This document shows positions 1 through 7,257 of a DNA stretch of 64,000 nucleotides, in pieces (within the stretch, counting starts at the first letter, position 1; each line of letters opens with the position of its first letter). The notes below the pieces were generated by a model, which searched no databases, was not told the DNA's origin, and saw only the letters and a program-made list of their open reading frames with translations. Source of the DNA: Sulfitobacter sp. F26204 (GTDB lineage: Bacteria > Pseudomonadota > Alphaproteobacteria > Rhodobacterales > Rhodobacteraceae). The stretch covers positions 31,326-95,325 of the forward strand of contig NZ_JAPMLQ010000011.1 of the NCBI RefSeq assembly GCF_026410305.1. Direction: 5' to 3'. A program made the position numbers and the translations under genes.

Positions 1-534
1 ATTGGCTCTGCCCTGGCCCTGTCAAAGGGCGTTGATCTCTTTGTCGACTTCCGCCGCAAGAGGCGCCTTGACAGTATTCGCAACAGCTTTCCGGATATGC
101 TTGAGTTGATTGTCATTACATCCGAAGCCGGTCTTGGTCCACAGCCTGCCCTGCACCGCGTCGCACATGAGTTGTCCCTGTCCCACCCCGAACTGGCACA
201 GGAAGTCTTGCAAATGGTGTCAGAGATGGCGATGACCAATGACTATCGCAGCGCATATGAAAAGCTGAACCAACGTGTACCCCTGCCGGAAATCGGCGTA
301 TTTACCCAGACCCTGGATCAATCGGACCGGTATGGCACACCCTTCGCACGGGCGATGCGCACATTGATCACAGAACAACGTAGCAATCGGTTGATGGCGG
401 TTGAGGAAAAGGCCGCGCGGCTACCGGTTCTCATGACCCTGCCGTTGATCTTCTGCATCATGCCGGCGGTCTTTGTCGTTCTTGTAGGTCCGGCCGGATT
501 AAGCGTTTTTGACAACATCATTGCGGGTAGATGA
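1..534 (+). CDS. tadC: TadC-like Flp pilus assembly platform protein (5' truncated)
   Basis: Frame 1 is open from the first base of the window, so the gene starts upstream; about 177 C-terminal residues are visible. They match the type II secretion F (T2SSF) domain of TadB/TadC inner-membrane platform proteins: a cytoplasmic helical stretch containing SFPDMLELIVITSEAGL, typical of TadC, followed by a hydrophobic hairpin (LPLIFCIMPAVFVVLVGPAG) near the C-terminus. TadC with TadB forms the membrane base on which the TadA ATPase assembles Flp pili. The stop overlaps the ATG of the next gene by four bases (ATGA), which supports an operon with tadE and tadG. TadC rather than TadB is inferred from its position directly before tadE and tadG. 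Confidence 0.85.
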   Translation: MGSALALSKGVDLFVDFRRKRRLDSIRNSFPDMLELIVITSEAGLGPQPALHRVAHELSLSHPELAQEVLQMVSEMAMTNDYRSAYEKLNQRVPLPEIGVFTQTLDQSDRYGTPFARAMRTLITEQRSNRLMAVEEKAARLPVLMTLPLIFCIMPAVFVVLVGPAGLSVFDNIIAGR

Positions 535-974
535 GACATAAAATGACCTATAACCCGATCTCGTTTCTCAACACCTTCCGCCGGGACCAATCCGGTGCCG
601 TTGCCATCGAATTCGTTCTGATTGCGCCTTTGCTGTTCGGGCTGGTGTTCGGCATCATAGTTATCGGATACTTCATCGGCGTCAGCCACTCTGTCGCGCA
701 ACTTGCTACTGACGCAGTGCGCGCATCCGTGGCGGGACTAGACATGCAGGAACGTACCGAATTGGCTGCCGCCTATCTGGCAGATGCCAGCCTCAAATAT
801 CCACTGTTGATACAGGAGTCGGTCAGCCCACAGATTATCACCAGCGATGCGAATCCCCCCAGCATGACCGTCAATGTCACCTACGAAATCGACGGATCCG
901 TACTGGCCATTGCAAACAGCTTTCTGGGACTCAACATTGCAGATATCAAGGGGAGTTCCTTCCTTGCCTATTAA
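531..974 (+). CDS. tadE: TadE-like pseudopilin
   Basis: A 147-aa protein with a short basic leader, the prepilin-like motif SGAVAIEFVLIAPLL at about residues 21-35, and one long hydrophobic helix. This is the TadE/TadF signature: a minor pseudopilin processed by the prepilin peptidase TadV and held in the inner membrane or periplasm as part of the Flp pilus machine. The Glu five residues after the SG pair is the usual processing-linked Glu. The ATG at 531 overlaps the tadC stop; an in-frame ATG at 543 is an alternative start and would shorten the leader by four residues. The 3' end overlaps the proposed tadG start by 11 bases. Confidence 0.85.
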   Translation: MRHKMTYNPISFLNTFRRDQSGAVAIEFVLIAPLLFGLVFGIIVIGYFIGVSHSVAQLATDAVRASVAGLDMQERTELAAAYLADASLKYPLLIQESVSPQIITSDANPPSMTVNVTYEIDGSVLAIANSFLGLNIADIKGSSFLAY

Positions 975-2748
975 GCCAAACCTGTGGACGTCCTTTGCCC
1001 GCGAGGAAAGCGGCGCCGTTGCGGTGATCGTATCCTTGCTGCTGACTGTGCTGATCGGTTTCGTGGCCCTCGGTGTCGATGTTGCAGCACTGTACCGCGA
1101 ACGCGCCAAACTACAGTCAGACGGTGATCTGGCCGCGATGAGCAGTGTCATAGATACGGATTCAGCCAATGCCCGCGCGATACATGCGCTTGGCCAAAAC
1201 GACCGGGGCAGCGAGACACTGAACACGCTTCAGACGGGACGTTTTCTGCGCAATCCCGAAGTGGCACGAGAAGACCGGTTTACGCCGCTTCCTGCCGGTA
1301 GCCCGGGCATCAACTCTGTATTTCTCACCCTGCAGGATGATGCACCCCTGCACTTTGCCAAGATTTTCACCGACGAAGATACCTTGCAGCTGACTCGCAG
1401 TTCGACAGCGATACGGACCGGCGCGGCTAGTTTCTCCTTGAACAGCAACATCATCCGTCTGGACGAAGGCGGGCTGAATTCACTGCTGTCCGAGACTCTG
1501 GGTGCAGAGGTTTCGCTCACCGCAGGAGAAATCGAGATGTTGGCAGATGCCGAGGTCAACATCGGAGATCTCCTTAATGATCTGGATCAACGCATCGGCA
1601 ATGCCGCACGCAATCCGGCGGCAATTCTGGATGCACAGACCAATGCCGGGCAGGTCCTGGCATCATTGCAAAGCCTGCTGCCTTCCAGTGTGGCAGGCCT
1701 GATTGGTGAAATCGCATCCGGAGGGGCGTCATTTGGGCTTCCGATTGAGGCGATCATCGGCGGGATCGATACCGAACTTGGCCTGACGGCGATCGAATTT
1801 GCCTCCGAAATCGAATTATCCGCTCTTGATATTGTACAAGCGGTTGCCAGTTCCAAAGCCTACCAACTTGAAATGGGGCTTTCGGCCGATGTGTCCGTAC
1901 CTGGCGTCACTTCGGTCACCACCCGTCTTGCGGCAGGTGAACCACCTGCCAGATCCGGATGGGTCGCTCTTGGTGAGGAAGACGTGCAATTGCATCGTGC
2001 GGCTGTACGATTGGAAACCAATATCGATTTGGTGCCTGACCTTCTGGGCGATCTTGGCGTCGGCATCTCCGCAACCCGTTTGAACGTCCCGCTCTACGTA
2101 GAGGTAGCCGGAGCAACCGCAACCCTGGATGAAATCAACTGTGCTTCCCCAGAGACAGAGGCGGTTGCCACGCGTTTCACGACCGATTCAACGCCACTAA
2201 GCCCGGAGAATGGCACCTCTGTCGCGGCACTCTATCTGGGCGCAATCAATGAAGACATGTTCAACAGCGGCCCAATCGCCCCCTCTTCGGTGGATTTTGC
2301 CGACATCTTGGATGTGACGCTTCGCATCGAACTGCCCTTGTTGCCGGACATCGTGATCGCCGGTGTCACCATTCAGGCCCGTTCCAACGTCGCCCTGGGC
2401 CAATCGCAAACAGAGGAAATCACCTTTACCCGTGCAGAGGTGAAGGCGGGCAATACGACCAAATACTTCGGTTCGGGTGATTTGCTATCTTCGGGAATTT
2501 CAAGCCTGCTGTCACCGGCCAACACAGAACTGCGCGTGAAGCCGGGACAAGAAGGATTGATCTCGGGTTTGGCGGCACCATTGGTGACAACGCTTCTTGC
2601 CGTGTTGCCCGGCCAGTTGCTGACAACGCTCGCGGGGCCACTTGATACCGTGGTCGATTCCGCATTGAACAGCCTGGGGATCCGGCTGGGCGAAGGAGAG
2701 TTGGAACTGACCGGCCATCACTGCGAATTGGTGAGGTTGGTACAGTGA
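964..2748 (+). CDS. tadG: TadG-like Flp pilus-associated protein
   Basis: A 594-aa protein from a TTG start at 964, preceded at 7 bases by the ribosome-binding site AAGGGGAG (949-956). The frame stays open further upstream, but those codons lie inside tadE and have no ribosome-binding site. The N-terminus reads ESGAVAVIVSLLLTVLIG and then GVDVAALYRERAKLQ, the TadG arrangement: a prepilin-like hydrophobic segment followed by a helix that opens the large periplasmic part. The remaining ~540 residues are Ala/Leu/Gly-rich and contain no domain I can name; two Cys near the middle and one near the end could form disulfides. It is the last gene of the tad operon and is followed by a strong terminator. 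Confidence 0.8.
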   Translation: MPIKPNLWTSFAREESGAVAVIVSLLLTVLIGFVALGVDVAALYRERAKLQSDGDLAAMSSVIDTDSANARAIHALGQNDRGSETLNTLQTGRFLRNPEVAREDRFTPLPAGSPGINSVFLTLQDDAPLHFAKIFTDEDTLQLTRSSTAIRTGAASFSLNSNIIRLDEGGLNSLLSETLGAEVSLTAGEIEMLADAEVNIGDLLNDLDQRIGNAARNPAAILDAQTNAGQVLASLQSLLPSSVAGLIGEIASGGASFGLPIEAIIGGIDTELGLTAIEFASEIELSALDIVQAVASSKAYQLEMGLSADVSVPGVTSVTTRLAAGEPPARSGWVALGEEDVQLHRAAVRLETNIDLVPDLLGDLGVGISATRLNVPLYVEVAGATATLDEINCASPETEAVATRFTTDSTPLSPENGTSVAALYLGAINEDMFNSGPIAPSSVDFADILDVTLRIELPLLPDIVIAGVTIQARSNVALGQSQTEEITFTRAEVKAGNTTKYFGSGDLLSSGISSLLSPANTELRVKPGQEGLISGLAAPLVTTLLAVLPGQLLTTLAGPLDTVVDSALNSLGIRLGEGELELTGHHCELVRLVQ

Positions 2749-2776
2749 GTATAGGCAAACAGCAGACGCAAAAAAA

Positions 2777-2801
2777 GCGTGCCAGACTCGGCACGCTTTT
2801 T
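2777..2801. terminator. Bidirectional intrinsic terminator
   Basis: A 7-bp perfect GC-rich stem, GCGTGCC (2777-2783) and GGCACGC (2790-2796), with a 6-base loop, is flanked by six A on the left and five T on the right. It can therefore end transcripts from tadG on the plus strand and from the convergent luxR-type gene on the minus strand. Confidence 0.9.
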
Positions 2802-2813
2802 GAAAAGGGTCGC

Positions 2814-3395
2814 TCAGGCTTTCAGTTTTACAAAATCAACGAATTTAGTACGACCAACAAGCGGCAAGATGTTGCGTGTGAAAAACGGTTCCTTCTTGCC
2901 CATTTGTTCTTCATTCGAAGCATTCGCCATGGCGCAGACCTCATCGGTCACAAATGCAATCAACTGATACCGCGAACCCAGCCCCGATTTCTGATAAATG
3001 CTGCCAAGTTGCGATTTGACCGTCGCAATGGCACATCCGCGCATTTCTGCAACCTCACTGTTAGAAAACCCTTTGGCGACAAAAATGGCAACATCCGCTT
3101 CTGCTTTTGACAATCCCCAGTCACGTGCATTGCGTGCGATGACGCTTTCCTTGGCGGCTGGTGTCCCTTCACCCGGTGCGAGCCGTTGAATGCGTTCACC
3201 TTCAATATAGGATTTCATCTGCTTGAAACAAAAATAGGCGACGCCGCTGGTCAGCGCGAAGAACAAGGCGAACAAACCCAATATCGTTGCAATGCCGGTG
3301 CTGAGCGGGTCCAGAAAGTAGCTGACTACGAATGATGTTTTCAGTGCTGCCACACCAAAAACGAGGAAGAAACCGGAAACCACATAACGTACCAT
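2814..3395 (-). CDS. Membrane-anchored LuxR-type (GerE helix-turn-helix) regulator
   Basis: A 193-aa protein. Two hydrophobic segments (about residues 5-28 and 32-58) occupy the N-terminus in place of an autoinducer-binding or receiver domain. Residues about 92-155 form a GerE-type helix-turn-helix: WGLSKAEADVAIFVAKG, then the recognition-helix region CAIATVKSQLGSIYQKSG and a following helix. A gene of this layout is expected to be a membrane-tethered transcription factor; its signal is unknown. The start is supported by AGGGGT seven bases upstream. It converges on tadG and shares its terminator, and adjacency suggests, without proving, a role in pilus or attachment control. A 9-bp inverted repeat lies about 100 bases upstream of its start. 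Confidence 0.75.
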   Translation of the reverse strand: MVRYVVSGFFLVFGVAALKTSFVVSYFLDPLSTGIATILGLFALFFALTSGVAYFCFKQMKSYIEGERIQRLAPGEGTPAAKESVIARNARDWGLSKAEADVAIFVAKGFSNSEVAEMRGCAIATVKSQLGSIYQKSGLGSRYQLIAFVTDEVCAMANASNEEQMGKKEPFFTRNILPLVGRTKFVDFVKLKA

Positions 3396-3494
3396 TTGAG
3401 ACCCCTACTTTGCCTGGTTAAGTTAGGAGAGCATTTTCGCGATAATTGTGTCTAATTCATGTCACTTTTAAAGATTTCAACTTATAGCGGCCAA

Positions 3495-3519
3495 TTTTAC
3501 CCCTGAAAATGGGGTAAAA
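3495..3519. repeat. 9-bp inverted repeat between luxR-type gene and hemF
   Basis: TTTTACCCC (3495-3503) and GGGGTAAAA (3511-3519) are perfect inverted arms around a 7-base spacer. No T-tract follows on either strand, so an operator is more likely than a terminator. It lies upstream of the luxR-type gene, in the 272-base gap that follows the hemF stop. Nothing else recognisable was seen in that gap. Confidence 0.6.
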
Positions 3520-3667
3520 CCTGCTGCGATTCGGGAAAAATACCTGAAAACACCACTCTGCCGCCGATGCCGGGCGTCATTGGAATGGACCCGCCCATCG
3601 CAACGCGGCGCGCCCTGACCGGGATATGCGCCGCGATCGAACCCCTCAGGATAAGCCGATCAAGAAT

Positions 3668-4549
3668 CTAATACCACTTTGCGACCGGGGGCAAACTCAT
3701 CAGAACCGCCTCGGGATCGTGCCCTGTTTCCAGGCCAAATTTTGTCCCGCGGTCATAGACAAGGTTATATTCCGCATATAGCCCGCGATGCTGTAACTGG
3801 GTGTCCCTATCCGCATCGCTCCAGGCCTGGATCCGGCGTTTGTCGACAACCGGGACAAATGCCGGCAGGAACGCAGCACCGACATCTTGCGTCAGTTTGA
3901 AATCAGCATCCCAATCGCCGGTGTTCCGATCATCATAGAAAATGCCCCCTACCCCACGCGCCCGCTTGCGATGCGGGATGTAAAAATACTCATCCGCCCA
4001 GGCCTTCAGCTCGTCATACAGGGTGGCGCCATGCGGGTCACAGGCCCCTTTCATCGCAGCATGAAAATGTGCCGTGTCTTCCTCATATTCGATACAGGGG
4101 TTCAAATCGGCCCCGCCACCGAACCACCAGGCATGCGGCGTCCAGAACATGCGCGTGTTCATGTGAACCGCCGGGGCGTGCGGGTTCTGCATATGCGCCA
4201 CCAGTGAAATGCCCGATGCCCAGAACCTGGGATCATTCTGCATACCTGGGATTCCCTTGCGGGCGGCCATCGCGGATTGCGCGCGTTCCCCCAGGGTGCC
4301 GTAGACGGTAGAGATATTGACCCCGACCTTTTCAAAGACGCGGCCACCACGCATCACGCTCATCTCACCGCCGCCTGCATCGGTGCCGTCATCAGAACCG
4401 CGGGTGGTTTTGCGAACCTCGAACCGCCCGGCAGGTGCGCTGCTATCGTGGCGATCTTCCAATGCGTGAAATGCCCCGACAATTTCGTCGCGCAATTGAC
4501 GAAACCAGTGTGAGGCTTGGCTTTTTTCGGTTTCAAGGTTTTTTGTCAT
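3668..4549 (-). CDS. hemF: Oxygen-dependent coproporphyrinogen III oxidase
   Basis: A 293-aa protein of the usual family length. HemF performs the O2-dependent oxidative decarboxylation of coproporphyrinogen III to protoporphyrinogen IX in heme and bacteriochlorophyll synthesis, as a soluble homodimer. Family hallmarks are visible: FGGGADLNPCIEYEEDT around residues 144-160, the YIPHRKRARGVGGIFYDD segment around 195, and an RGLYAEYNLVYDRGTKFGLETG block near the C-terminus. The end LPPVAKWY matches the usual C-terminal shape. The gene appears intact and stands alone, divergent from the replication gene. A candidate FnrL box lies about 80 bases upstream of its start. This is normally a chromosomal housekeeping gene, and its position beside a plasmid-type replication module is notable. 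Confidence 0.95.
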   Translation of the reverse strand: MTKNLETEKSQASHWFRQLRDEIVGAFHALEDRHDSSAPAGRFEVRKTTRGSDDGTDAGGGEMSVMRGGRVFEKVGVNISTVYGTLGERAQSAMAARKGIPGMQNDPRFWASGISLVAHMQNPHAPAVHMNTRMFWTPHAWWFGGGADLNPCIEYEEDTAHFHAAMKGACDPHGATLYDELKAWADEYFYIPHRKRARGVGGIFYDDRNTGDWDADFKLTQDVGAAFLPAFVPVVDKRRIQAWSDADRDTQLQHRGLYAEYNLVYDRGTKFGLETGHDPEAVLMSLPPVAKWY

Positions 4550-4629
4550 GATGAACTTTTCTCAGTCTGCTTCAATTCCTGCCTAACGTCGGCTTTCAAA
4601 AGTTTAAATGGAAAGTCAGACCTTTGTAT

Positions 4630-4643
4630 TTGATCTGGATCAC
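4630..4643. promoter_or_regulatory. Candidate FnrL/Fnr box upstream of hemF
   Basis: TTGATCTGGATCAC matches the Fnr-family consensus TTGAT-N4-ATCAA at 9 of the 10 defined positions. It lies 81-94 bases upstream of the hemF start. Fnr-type control of heme genes is established in Rhodobacter; its operation here is inferred from position and sequence. Confidence 0.55.
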
Positions 4644-4869
4644 CTGTCAGTCTGGGTTGTTCCAGGGTATCAGTACAGGGATGTCGGGCCTGATACAGGA
4701 CTAAAACACATTAGTCATTGCATTTTGCACCAAATGAAGTCTATTTGTCGGCTTAAGGGGGTCAAAACCTCCAATGAGGCAGTGTAACGATTCCCGGCAC
4801 AAACTTTTGTGGACGGTCGGGATTTGCAAGAAACAGGAGGCGCATCCACGGCAGCAGTTATCCCAATGC

Positions 4870-4949
4870 TATAAATCAAAGGGCCCGCGCGGCGGCAACC
4901 ACACGAGCCCTCATGTAAAACGTCAGCTTTGCTACTGTCCGTCTTTTCA
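4870..4949 (-). ncRNA. Candidate antisense RNA against the replication-gene leader
   Basis: On the minus strand the arms at 4902-4910 and 4881-4889 form a 9-bp stem with two G:U wobbles; on the plus strand those pairs would be C/A mismatches, so the fold favours minus-strand RNA. The stem is followed on the minus strand by TTTGATTTA, a terminator-like tail. Upstream on the same strand a weak promoter can be drawn: TTGCAG (4984-4979), a 17-base spacer, then TACTGT (4961-4956). The predicted ~80-nt RNA would be complementary to the leader of the initiator mRNA, the size and position typical of plasmid counter-transcribed RNAs. Both promoter boxes are poor matches, so this is tentative. Confidence 0.35.
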
Positions 4950-5011
4950 TCTTCGACAGTACCAAAGCCATCGAATCACTGCAAGCCTTGCTTCGCAGGA
5001 GAGGAGGTTTT

Positions 5012-5881
5012 GTGCCTGATATTCTAGAAACAGACCCTAAGAAAGGGTTTGTCGCCCTGCCCGCTTCGGTCTTTGACCTTGATCTGTCTCCGGGTGCCTT
5101 TCGAACACTTGCCGAACTGTGCCGGATGGCAAACCTTGAGGGACAATGCTGGCCCTCACTTGCGCAGCTGGGAAAGCGGCTTGGCCGTTCCCGCGCCGCA
5201 GTGTCCGGCTACATCGCGGAATTGCGTGATGCCTCATTGATTGAAACAGAGACCCAGAAAATGGCGAATGGGTACAATTACAGGCTGCGCTATTGCGTCA
5301 TCTTCTGGAAGTCCTGGCGCAAACAACTGAGCCAATCTTCTGAACGCAGTGTTAAACCTGTTGAACGCCCGTTAAGAACTAAAAATCAGAGTCATAAAAA
5401 TCAGAGTCCTGTAGATGAGATTTCTGGGGAATTGGTCCCGTCCTGGAAAGACCTTGTTGGACGTGCTCCCTATCCAAGCTTCGAAAGATGGCCCAGCGAA
5501 ACCCTGCTGGCAACAACACGAGATCGGGTAGCGACAGGAAAGACGGATATATCCGCGGATATAATCCCAGCTTTCGAGGCATTTCTGCATGAAAAAGGAA
5601 TAAAGCCCCAAAGTCTTTGCATTGAAGCACGCAGAACCTTGCGAAGCGGTTTGATTTATGAACATCAGGTAACGCATTTCATTTCCATAATGAACAATCT
5701 ATGGAAGCCCCATTGGGCAAAACCGCCATCGGCCACTCAATTGCAGAGAATTCTCAAGGAACTGCCTGCCAGAAACGGACCTGAGGCCGAGTGCAAACTT
5801 CTTGCTTCTTACCTGAAGCGCTGGAAAACATATTCTTCGAGCTTGTCCTCCCGGCCCTCTGCGGCCAAGGTGGCAGCATAA
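5012..5881 (+). CDS. Putative plasmid replication initiator with winged-helix domain
   Basis: A 289-aa protein from GTG at 5012, placed by the strong ribosome-binding site AGGAGAGGAGG (4997-5007); a TTG at 4988 in the same frame would lie upstream of it. Residues about 48-80 form a GntR/HTH_36-like helix-turn-helix (PSLAQLGKRLGRSRAAVSGY), as found in initiators of Rhodobacterales plasmids. A polar linker with an in-frame 5-codon repeat (KNQSH, KNQSP) follows, then a less conserved C-terminal half. Its position immediately before parA and parB identifies it as the initiator. I cannot tell from the sequence whether it belongs to the RepA, RepB or DnaA-like class described for Roseobacter plasmids. 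One of the two 16-bp palindromes lies inside its coding sequence. Confidence 0.7.
   Translation: MPDILETDPKKGFVALPASVFDLDLSPGAFRTLAELCRMANLEGQCWPSLAQLGKRLGRSRAAVSGYIAELRDASLIETETQKMANGYNYRLRYCVIFWKSWRKQLSQSSERSVKPVERPLRTKNQSHKNQSPVDEISGELVPSWKDLVGRAPYPSFERWPSETLLATTRDRVATGKTDISADIIPAFEAFLHEKGIKPQSLCIEARRTLRSGLIYEHQVTHFISIMNNLWKPHWAKPPSATQLQRILKELPARNGPEAECKLLASYLKRWKTYSSSLSSRPSAAKVAA
5548..5563. repeat. 16-bp perfect palindrome inside the initiator gene (candidate parS, copy 1)
   Basis: TATATCCGCGGATATA is its own reverse complement. An identical copy lies at 5891-5906, and both are flanked by A on each side. I found no third copy in the replication and partition block. Candidate ParB centromere or ParA/ParB operator. 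Confidence 0.6.
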
Positions 5882-5890
5882 CAAAAGCAA

Positions 5891-5906
5891 TATATCCGCG
5901 GATATA
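5891..5906. repeat. 16-bp perfect palindrome before parA (candidate parS/operator, copy 2)
   Basis: Identical to the copy at 5548-5563. It sits 10 bases after the initiator stop and 20 bases before the parA start, an ideal place for autoregulation of parAB and for ParB loading. Confidence 0.65.
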
Positions 5907-5925
5907 AACATGGCGTATTAATCTG

Positions 5926-7257
5926 ATGGCATACGGGCAATTCGAACAGTTTATCCGCAATCTTGGCCGCGTAATGAGCCAGGTAAACACAAAGCTGCAG
6001 CGTGATTTGACGATGCGTAGCCGCGTTTCCCGCCGTTTTTCGATGACGGAAGTGGCGGAGTTTCTGGCTGTTGATGCAACCTATCTCACCCGCATCGACA
6101 AGGACGAACCCTCGTTCCCCGAAGGAAAGCGGTCCGGACGCGAGCGCAGCTTTTCCCCGTCGGAAATCATGCAGATCAGGGGGATCCTTGCCAGCCGTCC
6201 AGGCGCGCGGCGAGAGCATCTATACTGGCGTCAGGCAGGGGATCCGATAAAGGTAATCACCTTTGGTGCACAGAAGGGCGGAACCGGCAAGTCGTTGACT
6301 GCGGCACATTTCGCCCAATACCTTTCGCTTTTTTACGGTTTGCGGGTGGGTATAATCGATGCGGACCCCCAGGCGACCGCCAGCCTCTACTTTGCTGATG
6401 CCGAATTGCCGCTGTTCTCACCGGACACCGCGACCTTGGCCGAGTTCATGGGTGTGGATGATCCGGGCAGCACAGAATTGAGCCAGCGTTCCGACGCCGA
6501 GATTGACGCGATCTGGCGCCCTACCCCGTGGCCCGGCACGCGGTTGATTCCAGGTGGTGCGAATATCCAGAATGGTGACATCAGTCTGTTCTTCTTGTCG
6601 CAAGGGGCGCGCGTGCCGGTCTATCGGGTACTGCGCGATGCAATTGCACGCTGGGTTGATGCCAATCCCCCGTCCCTTCGCGCTGCTGACCTGCGGGATG
6701 CAGACGGGGCCTTTGATGCCGCTAAGTTTGACAGCGCTCTTAACGAAACGCTCGATGTGATCGTGATTGATCAACAACCTTCTCTTACACTGATGCAATT
6801 GAATGGATTGGTCGCGGCGGATTCTGTGGTCATTCCACAAACGATGAAGGGTTTTGATCTGGCGACGTTGGCAACTTATGTCGGGAATATCGGTGAATAT
6901 CTGGACTTTATCATGAGTTTCGAAAGTGATCTGGAGGTTGGCGCAGGGGAACACATTGTTTTGCCGACCATTGTACAGGAACAAAATAATCAGGATACGG
7001 ACCAAATACTCGATCTGTACAAACGTTCCCCGCGTGAGATCAGCCAGGTTTGGTACAGCCGGTCAGACGCGATTGCAAATGCGGCCGAGGAATACAAAAG
7101 CATTTATGAGTATCTGCCTCCGCGCAGCCGACGGACCAGCGCCAAGGCCTTTATGACAAATGCCAATGCCGTGAACGATATGTTGGTCACACGATGCCTG
7201 CCGCATTTGCCGCCACGGGGGTTTGCGCAGACATTTATTGATGAAAGGTGGAACTGA
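5926..7257 (+). CDS. parA: ParA-family partition ATPase with N-terminal helix-turn-helix
   Basis: A 443-aa type Ia ParA. Residues about 30-85 hold a MerR-like helix-turn-helix (FSMTEVAEFLAVDATYLTRI), as in RepA of repABC plasmids and P1 ParA, which autoregulate their own operon. The deviant Walker A motif KGGTGKS is at about residues 117-123, followed by GIIDADPQATAS (Walker A') and VIVIDQQPS (Walker B region). ParA forms ATP-dependent patterns on the nucleoid that move ParB-bound plasmid copies apart. No clear ribosome-binding site precedes the ATG at 5926; an in-frame ATG at 5974 still keeps the helix-turn-helix and is an alternative. The stop overlaps the parB ATG by one base, and a palindrome just upstream is the likely operator. 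Confidence 0.9.
   Translation: MAYGQFEQFIRNLGRVMSQVNTKLQRDLTMRSRVSRRFSMTEVAEFLAVDATYLTRIDKDEPSFPEGKRSGRERSFSPSEIMQIRGILASRPGARREHLYWRQAGDPIKVITFGAQKGGTGKSLTAAHFAQYLSLFYGLRVGIIDADPQATASLYFADAELPLFSPDTATLAEFMGVDDPGSTELSQRSDAEIDAIWRPTPWPGTRLIPGGANIQNGDISLFFLSQGARVPVYRVLRDAIARWVDANPPSLRAADLRDADGAFDAAKFDSALNETLDVIVIDQQPSLTLMQLNGLVAADSVVIPQTMKGFDLATLATYVGNIGEYLDFIMSFESDLEVGAGEHIVLPTIVQEQNNQDTDQILDLYKRSPREISQVWYSRSDAIANAAEEYKSIYEYLPPRSRRTSAKAFMTNANAVNDMLVTRCLPHLPPRGFAQTFIDERWN

Larger units (their letters stand above)
4550..5011. other. Intergenic control region between hemF and the replication initiator
   Basis: A 462-base gap between divergent genes. It holds the FnrL-like box (4630-4643), a 7-bp inverted repeat GTATCAG/CTGATAC around 4667-4696, a GC-rich hairpin (4881-4910), and a second 7-bp inverted repeat TACTGTC (4933-4939)/GACAGTA (4955-4961). 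A short plus-strand reading frame (4774-5019) runs through it and ends just past the initiator start. I see no convincing coding gene. No classical iteron array is present, so copy control by an antisense RNA is the more likely reading. Confidence 0.5.

Noticed and set aside
874..963. Upstream extension of tadG to an ATG at 874
   Set aside because: It lies inside tadE in another frame with no ribosome-binding site; the TTG at 964 has a strong one.
4774..5019. An 81-codon frame before the replication initiator that overlaps its start
   Set aside because: There is no ribosome-binding site or recognisable sequence. It could act as a leader peptide, but the position is better explained as leader RNA carrying a hairpin.
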